12,027 nucleotides of DNA. Origin: UBA6263 sp049305865 (GTDB taxonomy: Bacteria > Patescibacteriota > Gracilibacteria > Absconditabacterales > Absconditicoccaceae). Where the stretch lies: assembly GCA_049305865.1 (NCBI GenBank), contig JBAQPP010000039.1, positions 1 through 12,027 of the forward strand, in the 5' to 3' direction. Position 1 is the stretch's first letter. The number at the start of each line of letters is the position of its first letter. Both the position numbers and the translations under genes were made by a program. The notes under the pieces were generated by a model. It was not told the origin of the DNA, made no database searches, and worked only from the letters and a program-made list of their open reading frames with translations. Of the stretch, positions 1-6,656 are shown piece by piece.

Positions 1-603
1 GATGACTGGATTATTACTAGATTACAAGAAACAATTTTGGTTATGAGAAGTTATCTGGATAAATATGAATATGGTCTAGCAAAAATACATTTTGAAGATT
101 TTTTCTGGAAAGATTTTTGTGATAATTATCTAGAGATGATAAAAGTGAGATTGTATAAACCAGAACTTTTTGAAAATGGAGAAGAAAAAAAACAGGCTGC
201 ACAGTGGACTTTGTACCAAGTGTATTATGCTATTATTAGACTGATTGCTCCTTATATGCCTCATATTGCAGAAGAAATTTATCAAGATTATTTCAAACAA
301 TTTGAATCTATTGAATCTGTAAATATTTCAAAATATCCTGATGTAAATGATTATATAAAGATAGATGATAAAGAAAAAATTAAATCTGATTTTAATTTAT
401 TTTTGGATATAGTGGAATATGTGAGAAAATATAAGACAGAAAAACAAATTTCTATGTGAGCAGAATTAGATAAATTGATTATCAAGGGGCCGTTGAATTA
501 TCTGGGAATTATAAAAAATTACACCGACGATTTAATCGGTGTAACAAAGGCTAAGAATATTGAATGGATTGAAAATAATCAAATATGATCTGAAATTGTG
601 TAA
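1..603 (+). CDS. valS: Valyl-tRNA synthetase, C-terminal part (5' end outside window)
   Basis: The frame is open from base 1 and ends at TAA 601-603, giving the last 200 residues. This is the anticodon-binding end of class I ValRS, which charges tRNA-Val in the cytoplasm. Family marks seen are FFWKDFCDNYLEMIKVRLY (residues 37-55), APYMPHIAEEIYQ (near 84-96) and the late segment RKYKTEKQISMGAELDK. In that segment the G is a TGA codon at 457-459; a standard-code reading stops there and cuts off the last 48 residues. A second in-frame TGA occurs near the end. The C-terminal tRNA-contacting coiled coil of many ValRS proteins does not seem to be present, because the protein ends soon after the anticodon-binding helices. 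A 9-bp hairpin lies inside the last part of the gene (519-544). The convergent neighbour ends 41 bases downstream. The identification is firm; the catalytic domain lies outside the window. Confidence 0.95.
519..544 (+). other. Perfect 9-bp hairpin inside the 3' end of valS
   Basis: TTACACCGA (519-527) and TCGGTGTAA (536-544) are perfect reverse complements around the 8-base loop CGATTTAA. The hairpin lies within the coding frame, about 57 bases before the stop. No T-run follows directly, so it is not a normal terminator. It may slow or shield the valS transcript end, since the 41-base gap to the convergent gene has no terminator. A chance origin is possible. Confidence 0.5.
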
Positions 604-644
604 TTAAAATTTATAGAATTGACTTTGAATTATTTGATTTGTAT

Positions 645-1283
645 TTAATTTCTTTCAAGGGTACCTGTTCCACTACATACTCATCATACTTCACATGAAG
701 CTGCTGCAATAGCATCTATGTTTCTATCTAGTCTTAATATCTCATCTGCTAAAAATTTTAATTCACCTGTTGTTGCATATCATGATAATGTAGTGCTTTG
801 TACATATTTTGATAATTCTGTTAGTGGCGCGTATGCATCTAAATCACTTGTTTTTGCATATGTTGATAGTGATCATGATATTGTAGTGATTTTTCATGAA
901 AGATTGCTAATCAACGGATCTATTTCTGTTAGTTTGAATGTCGCTAAATCTCAAGTTTTTATTATTCATAGGCTACCAAGATCTCAAGTACTTATTATAC
1001 CTTTTATGTTTACACATTTTGAGAAATCCAATGTACAGTATAGATCTGATCATATACGACCTCAAGATATATTTCAATCTATAATTACTCAGGTTGCTCA
1101 TTTAGTTGATCAATCATTTGTGAGTATTATCTGTTTTATATATTGGCTAGCATTTTCTATACCCGTAACGATAGTAAACGCGTTTGTGAAAAATAAAACA
1201 AAAAACATACCAAGTAAGAATACTATTGTAAATTTGGGGAATAGATTTTTTCTTTTGAATGGTTTATAAGAATTGAAGCTCAT
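645..1283 (-). CDS. Membrane-anchored protein with fibre-like nonapeptide repeats (212 aa)
   Basis: ATG at 1281-1283 and TAA at 645-647, with many in-frame TGA (Gly) codons. The N-terminus is short and basic (KPFKRKNLFPK), followed by a hydrophobic segment at residues 18-38. This fits a signal anchor, or an uncleaved signal peptide, with the rest outside the cell. Residues 50-130 are rich in Gly, Ser, Ile and Asp, look beta-like, and contain C83 and C90. Residues 139-174 are four copies of a 9-residue unit (L-x-x-Y-[AV]-x-x-[TS]-x), the kind of spacing seen in trimeric phage tail-fibre shafts. A short amphipathic helix follows (LKFLADEILRLDRNIDAI), then a Cys/Gly tail with C197 and C203. No family name is claimed. 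It has its own promoter at 1316-1343 and converges on valS. A surface fibre or adhesin-like role is inference. The open frame on the opposite strand (718-1269) is its shadow. Confidence 0.88.
762..869 (-). repeat. Four tandem 27-bp / 9-residue fibre repeats
   Basis: Residues 139-174 of the 212-aa protein read LSTYAKTSD, LDAYAPLTE, LSKYVQSTT, LSGYATTGE, followed by LKFL as the start of a degenerate fifth unit. Leu at position 1 and Tyr at position 4 are invariant across the four units. The DNA copies have diverged, so the pattern is kept at protein level rather than by recent duplication. Confidence 0.8.
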
Positions 1284-1315
1284 TTGGATAAATTTATAAA
1301 TAAATTTGTTACTTA

Positions 1316-1343
1316 ATTATATCCTGGAGATAGATTTTATCAA
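1316..1343 (-). promoter_or_regulatory. Candidate promoter of the 212-aa fibre-like gene
   Basis: Read on the minus strand, TTGATA (1338-1343) is followed after 16 bases by a perfect TATAAT (1316-1321). A start near 1309 gives a leader of about 26 bases before the ATG at 1283. The boxes match the sigma-70 consensus well, but the surrounding DNA is A/T-rich. Confidence 0.6.
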
Positions 1344-1372
1344 AAAAAAGAGCCTGTATTTTATATGTTGTA

Positions 1373-1400
1373 TTGACGTTTTTAAATAAAATTATACAAT
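1373..1400 (+). promoter_or_regulatory. Candidate upstream promoter for sodB group
   Basis: TTGACG (1373-1378), a 16-base spacer and TACAAT (1395-1400). A start near 1407 would leave a leader of about 120 bases before sodB. It may act in tandem with the closer candidate at 1436-1463. Confidence 0.4.
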
Positions 1401-1435
1401 TATATGAATATGCTGTTTTGTAGTCTAAAAATCTA

Positions 1436-1463
1436 TTGAAAAATTGCTTCTGACTTTTAATAT
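1436..1463 (+). promoter_or_regulatory. Candidate proximal promoter for sodB group
   Basis: TTGAAA (1436-1441), a 16-base spacer and TAATAT (1458-1463). This would give a leader of about 60 bases. The choice between this and the upstream pair cannot be made from sequence alone. Confidence 0.4.
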
Positions 1464-1528
1464 CCTGTTATATATAAAACTAATGTTTCACAAATATTTA
1501 ATATTTTAGTTTTTTGAAAATTATAAAA

Positions 1529-2101
1529 ATGATAGAATTAAAACAATTACCCTATGAAATGAACTCTTTGGAACCATATATTGACCTTAGAACTGTTGAA
1601 TTTCATTATACAAAACATCACCAATGATATGTAGATAAGTTAAATGGACTTATAAAATGAACTGAATTTGAAAATATGAACTTGGAAGAAATTATTTTAA
1701 AATCTAATTGAGCTATTTTCAATAATGCTGCTCAGATATGGAATCATACTTTTTATCGAGACTGACTTATCCAATGATGAACAGTGCCTAGTGGAAACAT
1801 TTTATCAAAAATAGAAGAAAAATTCTGATCTTTCGATATTTTTAAAGAAAACCTTACAAATTCTGCTGTATGAAATTTTGGTTCTGGTCGAACTTGGCTT
1901 GTAAAAAATAAAATTTGAGATATTGAAATCATAAATACTTCAAATGCTGATTGTCCCATTACAAAATGACTTATTCCTTTGTTGACTATAGATGTGCGAG
2001 AACATGCATATTATTTAAATTATCAAAATCGTAGAATAGAATATGTAAATAATTTATGGAACTTGATTAATCGAGATAGAGTAAATGAATTGTTATGATA
2101 A
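1529..2101 (+). CDS. sodB: Iron-type superoxide dismutase
   Basis: A 190-residue cytoplasmic enzyme that converts superoxide to oxygen and hydrogen peroxide. The metal ligands are all visible: H26 (in VEFHYTKHH), H73 (in QIWNHTFY), D155 and H159 (in TIDV-x-EHAYY). Y34 of the substrate gateway is present. Q69, just before IWNH, is the second-shell Gln position typical of Fe rather than Mn enzymes. Eleven of 15 glycines are TGA codons. CGA codons occur at residues 77 (NHTFY-x), 121 (GSG-x-TWLV), 157 (DV-x-EHAYY) and 182 (LIN-x-DRVN). All four are Trp in the family, so CGA is read as Trp. CGT-AGA at NYQNRR keeps Arg. Length is normal for the family. No Shine-Dalgarno site precedes the ATG, only an A-rich leader. 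The yraN-like frame follows directly and in the same frame. Confidence 0.97.
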
Positions 2102-2128
2102 ACTTTAACTTATAAATTTTACATTAAG

Positions 2129-2473
2129 GTGTGAGATTATAAAAAGAAAAAATGATATAAATGAGAAAAGATAGTAGCTGATTATTATCGTAGTAAATTT
2201 TATAATATTTTGAGTCAAAACTATACTATAAAATGATGAGAAATAGATATCGTTGCTGAAAATACAAAAGAAGTGGTATTTATAGAAGTTAAAGTTGTTG
2301 ATAGTCTGGATGATATACAATGATGTGTTAATCCTAAGAAAATTTATTTTCTTGAAAGATCGATTGAAGATTATATAGCTAAGCAAAATATAGATAAAGA
2401 TATCAGACTTGATGTTGTATTTGTCAAGGACAACACTATAATTCAAGTCTATGAAAATGTGACAAATAATTAA
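2129..2473 (+). CDS. yraN: YraN/UPF0102-family nuclease-fold protein
   Basis: About 114 residues, ending at TAA 2471-2473. Family marks are the opening KGYKGEKIVADYYRSK, then NYTIKGGEIDIVAEN and VVFIEVKVV. The GEIDIVA...FIEVK arrangement is the D-(E-x-K) core of the restriction-endonuclease-like fold; the acidic residues and the Lys are intact. The family's exact role is unsettled, with links to DNA repair and recombination known for relatives. No ATG exists at the 5' end. The best start is GTG 2129-2131, giving V-G-D-Y before the conserved K-x-G-x-x-G-E; ATT 2123 is the only nearby alternative. The frame is continuous with sodB across its TAA stop, 27 bases upstream of the GTG, so the two are surely co-transcribed. 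Arg codons here are CGT and AGA. Confidence 0.88.
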
Positions 2474-2517
2474 AAATAAGTTTTGTTGCGTAACAAATTT
2501 ATAAAGTAAAAAATTAA

Positions 2518-3756
2518 ATGAAAAAAATAAATCTGATTGTATTATTCTTATTAGGAGTTTTAGTATGATGATTGATATTCAAATTTAAAGATAATTTCAA
2601 TTTATATAATTATAATAATTCTCAAAATAATACATGAGTAACCACACTACAGCAGAAATATTCTCGTTTTGAAGATGTTTTAAAAGTATTAAAAAGAGAG
2701 TATTATGATCAAGTTTTGTTACTGAGTTGAGAAAAATCTATGATTGATAGTGCTTTAGCTGCTTATGTAAATGCTATAGACGATCCATATACTGTTTATA
2801 TGGATAATCAACAATCTTCTGGCTTTCAACAAGATCTTAAGTGAGAATCAGATTTTGAATGAATATGAGCTTATGTGATGAAAAAAGATTATTATGTTAT
2901 GATAGAAGAAGTTCTTAAGGACTCGCCAGCTTTTAAAGCGTGATTAAAACCACTTGATCGTATCGTAATGATAAATTCTTGATATACAGAAAAAATGTCT
3001 GTAGACGAAGCTGTTGATAAGATTAGATGACCTAAAGGAACAAAAGTATGATTGATGATAGAGAGATATAATAGAGATTGAAAAAGAGAGATTTTAGAAA
3101 GAGAAGTAATGAGAGAAAAATTGATTGTTCCTTCTGTTGTAAGTAAAGTCTTTGAAAAAAATTGACGTAAATTGTGATATTTGGAGATTTATATGGTATG
3201 AGAAGAAACTGAAAATATTTTTGAGAGAGAAATTATAAATCTGACAAATCAAAAAGTAGAGTGAATTATATTAGATTTGAGATGAAATGGTTGATGATTT
3301 TTACCTATTGCTGTAGAGATTACATCACATTTTGTTCCGTCTGGTAAATTGATAGTAACGGCAAAATATAAAACTTTTTGAGATGAAAATTATTATTCTA
3401 AATGATATGAAGATTTGGGATCTTTGCCTACAGTGGTCCTTGTAGATGGTATGACAGCCTCTGCTTGAGAAATTATAGCAATGGCTCTACAAGAACAAAA
3501 ATGAATTCAATTGATATGAACTCAAACATTTGGTAAATGATCTATACAAACTATAAAAGATTTTGATGATTGAGCTACATTAAAATATACTATATGAAAA
3601 CGATATTCACCGCAATGAAAAAATATAGATAAAATATGAGTCACTCCAAATGTTATTATAGAATTTGACATAGAAAAATATCAAAAAGATTGATCAGATA
3701 ATCAACTTGAAGAAGCAAAACAATTGTTAATTAATAGTCTGTCTGTCGGTAGTTAA
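2518..3756 (+). CDS. ctpA: C-terminal processing protease (S41 family, CtpA/Prc-like)
   Basis: 412 residues, ATG 2518, TAA 3754-3756. One N-terminal membrane segment (residues 5-22) anchors the protein with the protease domain outside the membrane. A helical segment leads to DDPYTVYM (typical DPYT motif), then a PDZ-like domain at about residues 110-185 (GIGAYVM, DSPAFKAGLKPLDRIVMI, IRGPKGTKVGLMI). The S41 core follows: GIILDLRGNGGG, then MTASAGEIIA with catalytic S315, and TFGKGSIQT with catalytic K340. The 25-residue Ser-Lys distance is normal for the family. The protein ends with the usual KYTIGKWYSPQGKNID and GVTPNVII. The W of KWY is the CGA codon at 3601-3603, where homologues have an aromatic residue. 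CTPs trim exported or membrane proteins at their C-termini. It lies 44 bases after yraN, probably in the same transcript. Confidence 0.95.
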
Positions 3757-3812
3757 ATTTATCATATAGTAATTTCAAGAAAATTTCTATAGATAAAAAT
3801 TATGTTAAAGTT

Positions 3813-3844
3813 TTGAAAAGAACTTTAGGCGTCGTATTTATAAT
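3813..3844 (+). promoter_or_regulatory. Candidate promoter for the ferredoxin gene
   Basis: TTGAAA (3813-3818) is followed after 16 bases by TATTTA (3835-3840), which overlaps a TATAAT (3839-3844, spacer 20). Either -10 would place the start only about 5 to 12 bases before the ATG at 3858, giving a nearly leaderless message. The short gap 3757-3857 holds nothing else that can be supported. Confidence 0.3.
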
Positions 3845-3857
3845 TTATAATTTTAAA

Positions 3858-4187
3858 ATGGTAGTGAAAGTTAAAATTAATGACTCGAATGGAGTTTTGG
3901 TATGAGAATTTAATGGAGAGGATAATATAAGTTTTTCCAAAATGGCATCAAAAAATAATATAGATATACCAGTATCTTGTGGTATGTGAGCATGTTTTGC
4001 GTGTGCCTGTAAAATAGTAAGTGGCGGTGAATTTATAGATATCGGCAAGATATCCGTTCCACTTGTAGATTTACCAGTTGATGAAAAATGAAATTATCAG
4101 GACGTTTTGACTTGTGTATGATGAATAAAATCAGAATTTTTGAAAGATCAATGAACACATGAAATTATAATCCAAAAAATGATCTAG
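3858..4187 (+). CDS. 2Fe-2S ferredoxin-like protein
   Basis: 109 residues, ATG 3858, TAG 4185-4187. A small cytoplasmic electron carrier of the plant/adrenodoxin-like beta-grasp group. The cluster ligands are C41, C46 and C49 (SCGMGACFAC, C-x4-C-x2-C) and C86 in VLTCV. An extra Cys at 51 is unlikely to be a ligand. The order is the usual one: N-terminal strands, the loop with three Cys, then SGGEFID and the fourth Cys 37 residues later. After C86 a tail of about 20 residues (KSEFLKDQGTHEIIIQ) completes the fold. Glycine uses six TGA and six GGN codons; without TGA=Gly the frame is broken at residue 16. The redox partner cannot be told: no reductase or oxidase gene is adjacent. The nearest genes are a protease and a sigma factor. 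Confidence 0.92.
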
Positions 4188-4286
4188 CCTCTGAAAAATG
4201 GATGAATTTTGATTAAAATAAATTACTACTTGTAAAAAAATTGTACTGTAATATCAGTAGTTATGTTTAGATGTGAATAAAATATA
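4188..4286. other. 99-bp gap between ferredoxin and sigma factor
   Basis: No gene, terminator stem or convincing promoter was found. A TATAAT sequence at 4284-4289 overlaps the sigma-factor start codon, so it is unlikely to be that gene's -10 box. A TTGTAC at 4243-4248 has no good partner. Confidence 0.4.
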
Positions 4287-4850
4287 ATGTTAGATTTTGA
4301 TGAAAAGTTTATAAAAGAACTTAAAAAACAAGATCACAATGCTTTCAATACTTTCTATATCAAAACTGTAGATGTTTTTTTTCGTTATATAAATTCTAAT
4401 TATTATTTTAACAAAGAAGATATAGAAGATATAATATCAGATTTTTATGTTAAGGTATGGGATGCTGTAAAAAAATATGATGAAAAATTATCTTTCCCAG
4501 CATATATTTGGACTATATTAAAAAATACTATAAAAGATGCTTTGAAAAAAAATAACGATCTTTCTTTTTCTAGTTTAGATAAAGAAGATGCCTGAGATTC
4601 TTTTGCAGACCAAATAGCTGATGAAACAGATTTAACTTTGATTTTGGAGCAAAATTTTAAATTTGAACAGATAGAGGTCGCAATAAAAGAGTTGGATGAT
4701 TTAAGTAAAGATATAATATATCTAAAATTTATTGAAGAAAAAAATAATGACGAAATAGAAAAAATTTTGTGACTTTCCCAAGAAAATATTAGACAAAAAA
4801 TTTCAAGAGCTATAAAGTATTTAAAGTCGCTTTTAGAGAGCAATAATTAG
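4287..4850 (+). CDS. RNA polymerase sigma-70-family factor, ECF-like
   Basis: 187 residues, ATG 4287, TAG 4848-4850. Only regions 2 and 4 are present, as in ECF factors. Region 2 (about residues 10-90) has FNTFYIKTVDVFFRYI, then EDIEDIISDFYVKVWDAVKKY and FPAYIWTILKNTIKDALKK, matching the usual D-x-x-Q/S-D-x-F-x-K-x-W and later N-x-x-x-D-x-x-R/K pattern. Region 4 (about residues 127-182) has KELDDLSKDIIYLKFIEE, then a helix-turn-helix I-E-K-I-L-G-L-S-Q-E-N-I-R-Q-K-I-S-R-A. The linker is acidic (DKEDAGDSFADQIADE). The in-frame TGA codons (residues 103 and 162) are Gly; a standard-code caller would stop after 102 residues. There is no adjacent anti-sigma factor, so the signal it answers to is unknown. 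Membership of the family is secure; the ECF subgroup is not. Confidence 0.9.
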
Positions 4851-5000
4851 CATATTACTAATATATTATATATCTAAATAAAAATGTGTCAATCTTTAGT
4901 GCTGATGGTATATTTAAGCTTTTAGTAAAGATGGCTTTTAACCTATACTTTCTCTTATTTATAGTCAAGTCATTTTTATTAAAAAACATTTAAAAATCTA
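4851..5000. other. Gap after sigma factor, no gene seen
   Basis: The stretch before the hup promoter holds a loose inverted repeat, ATCTTTA (4892-4898) and TAAAGAT (4926-4932), with a 27-base interior. No T-run follows it directly, so a terminator is not called. A 13-codon open frame beginning near 4884 has no support as a gene. Confidence 0.35.
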
Positions 5001-5028
5001 TTGAAATAGCCTATCTTAGTGCTATTAT
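5001..5028 (+). promoter_or_regulatory. Promoter of hup (extended -10 type)
   Basis: TTGAAA (5001-5006), a 16-base spacer and TATTAT (5023-5028), with TG at 5020-5021 placed as in an extended -10. This is the best-formed promoter on the plus strand here and suits a strongly expressed gene. A start near 5035 gives a leader of about 43 bases containing the GTACA/TGTAC inverted repeat at 5036-5050. Confidence 0.6.
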
Positions 5029-5035
5029 CGTCATT

Positions 5036-5050
5036 GTACAACAAATGTAC
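5036..5050. promoter_or_regulatory. Small inverted repeat in the hup leader
   Basis: GTACA (5036-5040) and TGTAC (5046-5050) flank ACAAA. A third GTACA occurs at 5071-5075, just before the ATG. The position at the predicted transcription start would suit an operator or a 5'-end hairpin. The arms are only 5 bp, so chance is quite possible. Confidence 0.25.
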
Positions 5051-5077
5051 TTCTTTTTATTTGCTAAATAGTACAAA

Positions 5078-5353
5078 ATGACAAAGACAGCTCTTATTGC
5101 TTCTTTAGCTGATGATTTATGAGTTTCAAAAAAATTAGCAGCTGAATTGGTAAACGCTTTCATCGAAACAGTTATTGGAGGTGTAAAAAAACAAGGTGAA
5201 GTAAGATTACAAGGATTTGGAACTTTCAAAGCTTCTAAAAGAAAAGCTAGAGAAGGTGTTAATCCACAAAATCCATCACAAAAAATTAAAATTCCTGCAA
5301 TGAAGGTTGTTACTTTCAAAGCTGGTGCTGATTTCAAAAAGGCAGTAAAATAA
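5078..5353 (+). CDS. hup: HU-family histone-like DNA-binding protein
   Basis: 91 residues, the normal HU length. It binds and bends DNA as a dimer and compacts the nucleoid. The N-terminal helical part (TKTALIASLADDLGVSKKLA) is followed by the family signature region VRLQGFGTFKASKRKAREG. The beta-arm has NPQNPSQKIKIPA, including the conserved Asn-Pro at the arm region that intercalates DNA, and the C-terminus is VVTFKAGADFKKAVK. Only one of its eight glycines is TGA (DLGVS); the rest are GGA or GGT, unlike the TGA-heavy genes around it. It has its own promoter (5001-5028) and terminator (5375-5405), so it is a single-gene unit. Without TGA=Gly the first part of the protein, including the first helix, would be lost. 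Confidence 0.97.
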
Positions 5354-5374
5354 TTTTTACTAGTCGTAGCTACG

Positions 5375-5405
5375 AAAAAGCTCCTCTTCATGAGGGGTTT
5401 TTTTG
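5375..5405 (+). terminator. Rho-independent terminator of hup
   Basis: AAAAAGCTCCTC (5376-5387) pairs with GAGGGGTTTTTT (5392 onward) through four G-C rich core pairs plus G-T wobbles, with a short TTCAT loop and a T-run. A 12-base palindrome, TCGTAGCTACGA (5364-5375), lies just upstream and may form a second hairpin. Confidence 0.8.
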
Positions 5406-5411
5406 TTGATT

Positions 5412-5440
5412 TTGAAAAATAAATGATTAGAACATATTTA
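5412..5440 (+). promoter_or_regulatory. Candidate promoter for the 132-aa/methyltransferase pair
   Basis: TTGAAA (5412-5417), a 17-base spacer and TATTTA (5435-5440). A start near 5447 would put the inverted repeat 5457-5507 in an 80-base leader. The -10 is a modest match in A/T-rich DNA. Confidence 0.3.
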
Positions 5441-5456
5441 TGTAGATAAATATTGA

Positions 5457-5507
5457 TAAAAATTAATCAAAATTATTACCAGCAATAAGCTGATAAGTTA
5501 ATTTTTA
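5457..5507 (+). repeat. 10-bp perfect inverted repeat in the leader of the 132-aa gene
   Basis: TAAAAATTAA (5457-5466) is the exact reverse complement of TTAATTTTTA (5498-5507). The 31-base interior holds a second, 5-bp stem, TTATT-ACCAGC-AATAA. The arms are pure A/T, so stability is low, but the nested layout upstream of a gene is worth noting. No riboswitch family is recognised. Confidence 0.35.
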
Positions 5508-5527
5508 GTTATTAATTATTAGATAAT

Positions 5528-5926
5528 ATGACTGGGTATATTATTTTGGGATTTATAGTCTGAATTGCCTTATGATATTTGGTATTTTATTTTAGATATC
5601 AACATAAGGATGTTATAAATGAACTTAGGAGTAATTTAAAAGAAGCTAATAAAGAAATTCATGATCTTAATAATGATCTTGAAGAATATATACAACAAAA
5701 TACTATCCTAAAAGAAAAAGTTTCTGAACTGCTTGATAAAAATGATGATTTAAGTGGCGTGGTTTCTGAGCTTAGTAAGTACTATGTACATATCAAAAAA
5801 GCAGCTGAAAAGACTAGCGAATTAACTAAATTTCTTCAAAATCCAAATCCAGATATAGAGGAAAAAATAAAATGATTTGTTGATAGCTCTAAAGAACAAG
5901 TCGACATAGAAAAGAAATTTTTTTAG
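5528..5926 (+). CDS. Small single-pass membrane protein with coiled coil (132 aa)
   Basis: ATG 5528, TAG 5924-5926. Residues 3-22 (YIILGFIVGIALGYLVFYF) form one membrane helix containing two TGA-coded glycines. Residues 28-100 are a long, highly charged helix with heptad-like spacing (ELRSNLKEANKEIHDLNNDL, then LKEKVSELLDKNDDL), so a dimeric coiled coil is likely. The C-terminal part (NPNPDIEEKIKGFVDSSKEQ) is short and acidic. Overall shape resembles small inner-membrane scaffold proteins, but no family is recognised and no function is claimed. It is followed after 20 bases by the methyltransferase gene, so the two probably share a transcript. Another ATG at 5620-5622 would remove the membrane helix and is not preferred. 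Confidence 0.82.
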
Positions 5927-5946
5927 GAATAATATAATATTTCCTT

Positions 5947-6567
5947 ATGTGATATAATAAAGTACATGTAAAAGTTTTGGATCCCAAACAAGGATATGAT
6001 TTGGCTGTAAGTGAATATAAAAAATATTGGTCTTGGCTTGATAATTTTTATAGAATAGATTTTAATAGTTTTCTACAAAGATCTTACGATAAAATTGATA
6101 TTATAGATCTGTGAGGATGAGATGGTAGACTACGACAAAAGCTTAGTAAGTTAAACTATAATAAATATATTGCTTGTGATATATCTGAAAAAATTTTAAA
6201 AAAATATCCTGGTAAGGTAGAAAAAGTGATATGTGATTTGGACTGAAAACTGCCGTTTAAGTCAGATTCTTTTGATTTAGCTGTAAGTTTTTTTGTTATT
6301 GAACATCTATCGGATTTGGAGAATTTTTTTATGGAAACATATAGAATTTTAAAACTATGATGAAAACTTGTTCTTTGATATTTTCTACAAAATCGTGAGT
6401 TTTTGTGGAAATTAGATTGAGGTTCTTTTAAGATAAAAATGTATAAACATAAAATTGATGAAATAAAAAGTATAGCTGAAAATTGTTTTTTTGATATATA
6501 TCTTACTCCTGTTTATGAAAAATCTATGCTATCTTGATATATTGTAGTATGTGAAAAAAATAGATAA
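5947..6567 (+). CDS. Class I SAM-dependent methyltransferase
   Basis: 206 residues, ATG 5947, TAA 6565-6567. The Rossmann-like methyltransferase motifs are clear. Motif I is IDLGGGDGRL (residues 53-62), where three of the glycines are TGA or GGA. The acidic residue after strand 2 is in CDISEKIL, motif II is VICDLDGKLPFKSDSFDLAV, and the post-motif is FFVIEHLSDLENFF, then ETYRILKLGGKLVLGYF. This arrangement matches the Methyltransf_11 group. The substrate cannot be told; the group includes small-molecule, quinone, lipid and RNA methylases. The CGA after GRL (residue 63) is read as Trp. Two Trp near residues 26-28 use TGG. The ATG is preceded by no Shine-Dalgarno site. A strong terminator at 6581-6638 closes the unit. 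Confidence 0.9.
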
Positions 6568-6580
6568 TATTTTTTAAAAT

Positions 6581-6638
6581 AAAAAACCTGAGACTGAAAT
6601 TCCATTAAAATGGAGTATAGTAAACTCAGGTTTTTTTT
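6581..6638. terminator. Bidirectional terminator between convergent genes
   Basis: AAAAAACCTGAG (6581-6592) pairs with CTCAGGTTTTTT (6625 onward). An inner stem, TCCATT / AATGGA (6601-6606 and 6608-6613 region), sits inside the long loop. T-runs exist on both strands (eight T on plus, six on minus). It serves the methyltransferase on plus and the DUF5684-like gene on minus. Confidence 0.85.
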
Positions 6639-6656
6639 GCTTTTTTATTATAAAAA

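Larger units (their letters stand above)
1284..1528. other. Divergent intergenic region, 245 bp, no gene seen
   Basis: This lies between two divergent genes. It holds the minus-strand promoter at 1316-1343 and two plus-strand candidates for sodB (1373-1400 and 1436-1463). No tRNA cloverleaf, credible small open frame or terminator was seen. It is the longest gene-free stretch in the window. Confidence 0.6.

Noticed and set aside
37..459. Ending valS at TGA 457-459
   Set aside because: The TGA sits at a glycine in QISMGAEL and the frame continues with sensible sequence to TAA 601; TGA is Gly here.
718..1269. 183-codon plus-strand open frame
   Set aside because: It is antisense to the 212-aa fibre-like gene, which has a signal anchor, repeats and a promoter. 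The plus frame shows no domain; its openness follows from the opposite strand's TGA (TCA) and A/T-rich codons.
2105..2446. 113-codon minus-strand frame rich in Phe, Tyr and Ile
   Set aside because: It lies opposite the YraN-like gene, whose motifs GEIDIVA and FIEVK are clear. Low-complexity hydrophobic composition is a by-product.
2482..2497. TTTGTT-GCGT-AACAAA hairpin between yraN and ctpA
   Set aside because: Only six A/T-rich pairs and no T-run, so not supportable as terminator or operator.
4445..4843. 132-codon minus-strand frame
   Set aside because: Shadow of the sigma factor, which reads through regions 2 and 4 on the plus strand.
4884..4925. 13-codon open frame after the sigma factor
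   Set aside because: Too short, with no start signal and no sign of coding constraint.
5011..5391. 126-codon minus-strand frame
   Set aside because: Antisense to HU, and it runs across the hup promoter and the hup terminator.
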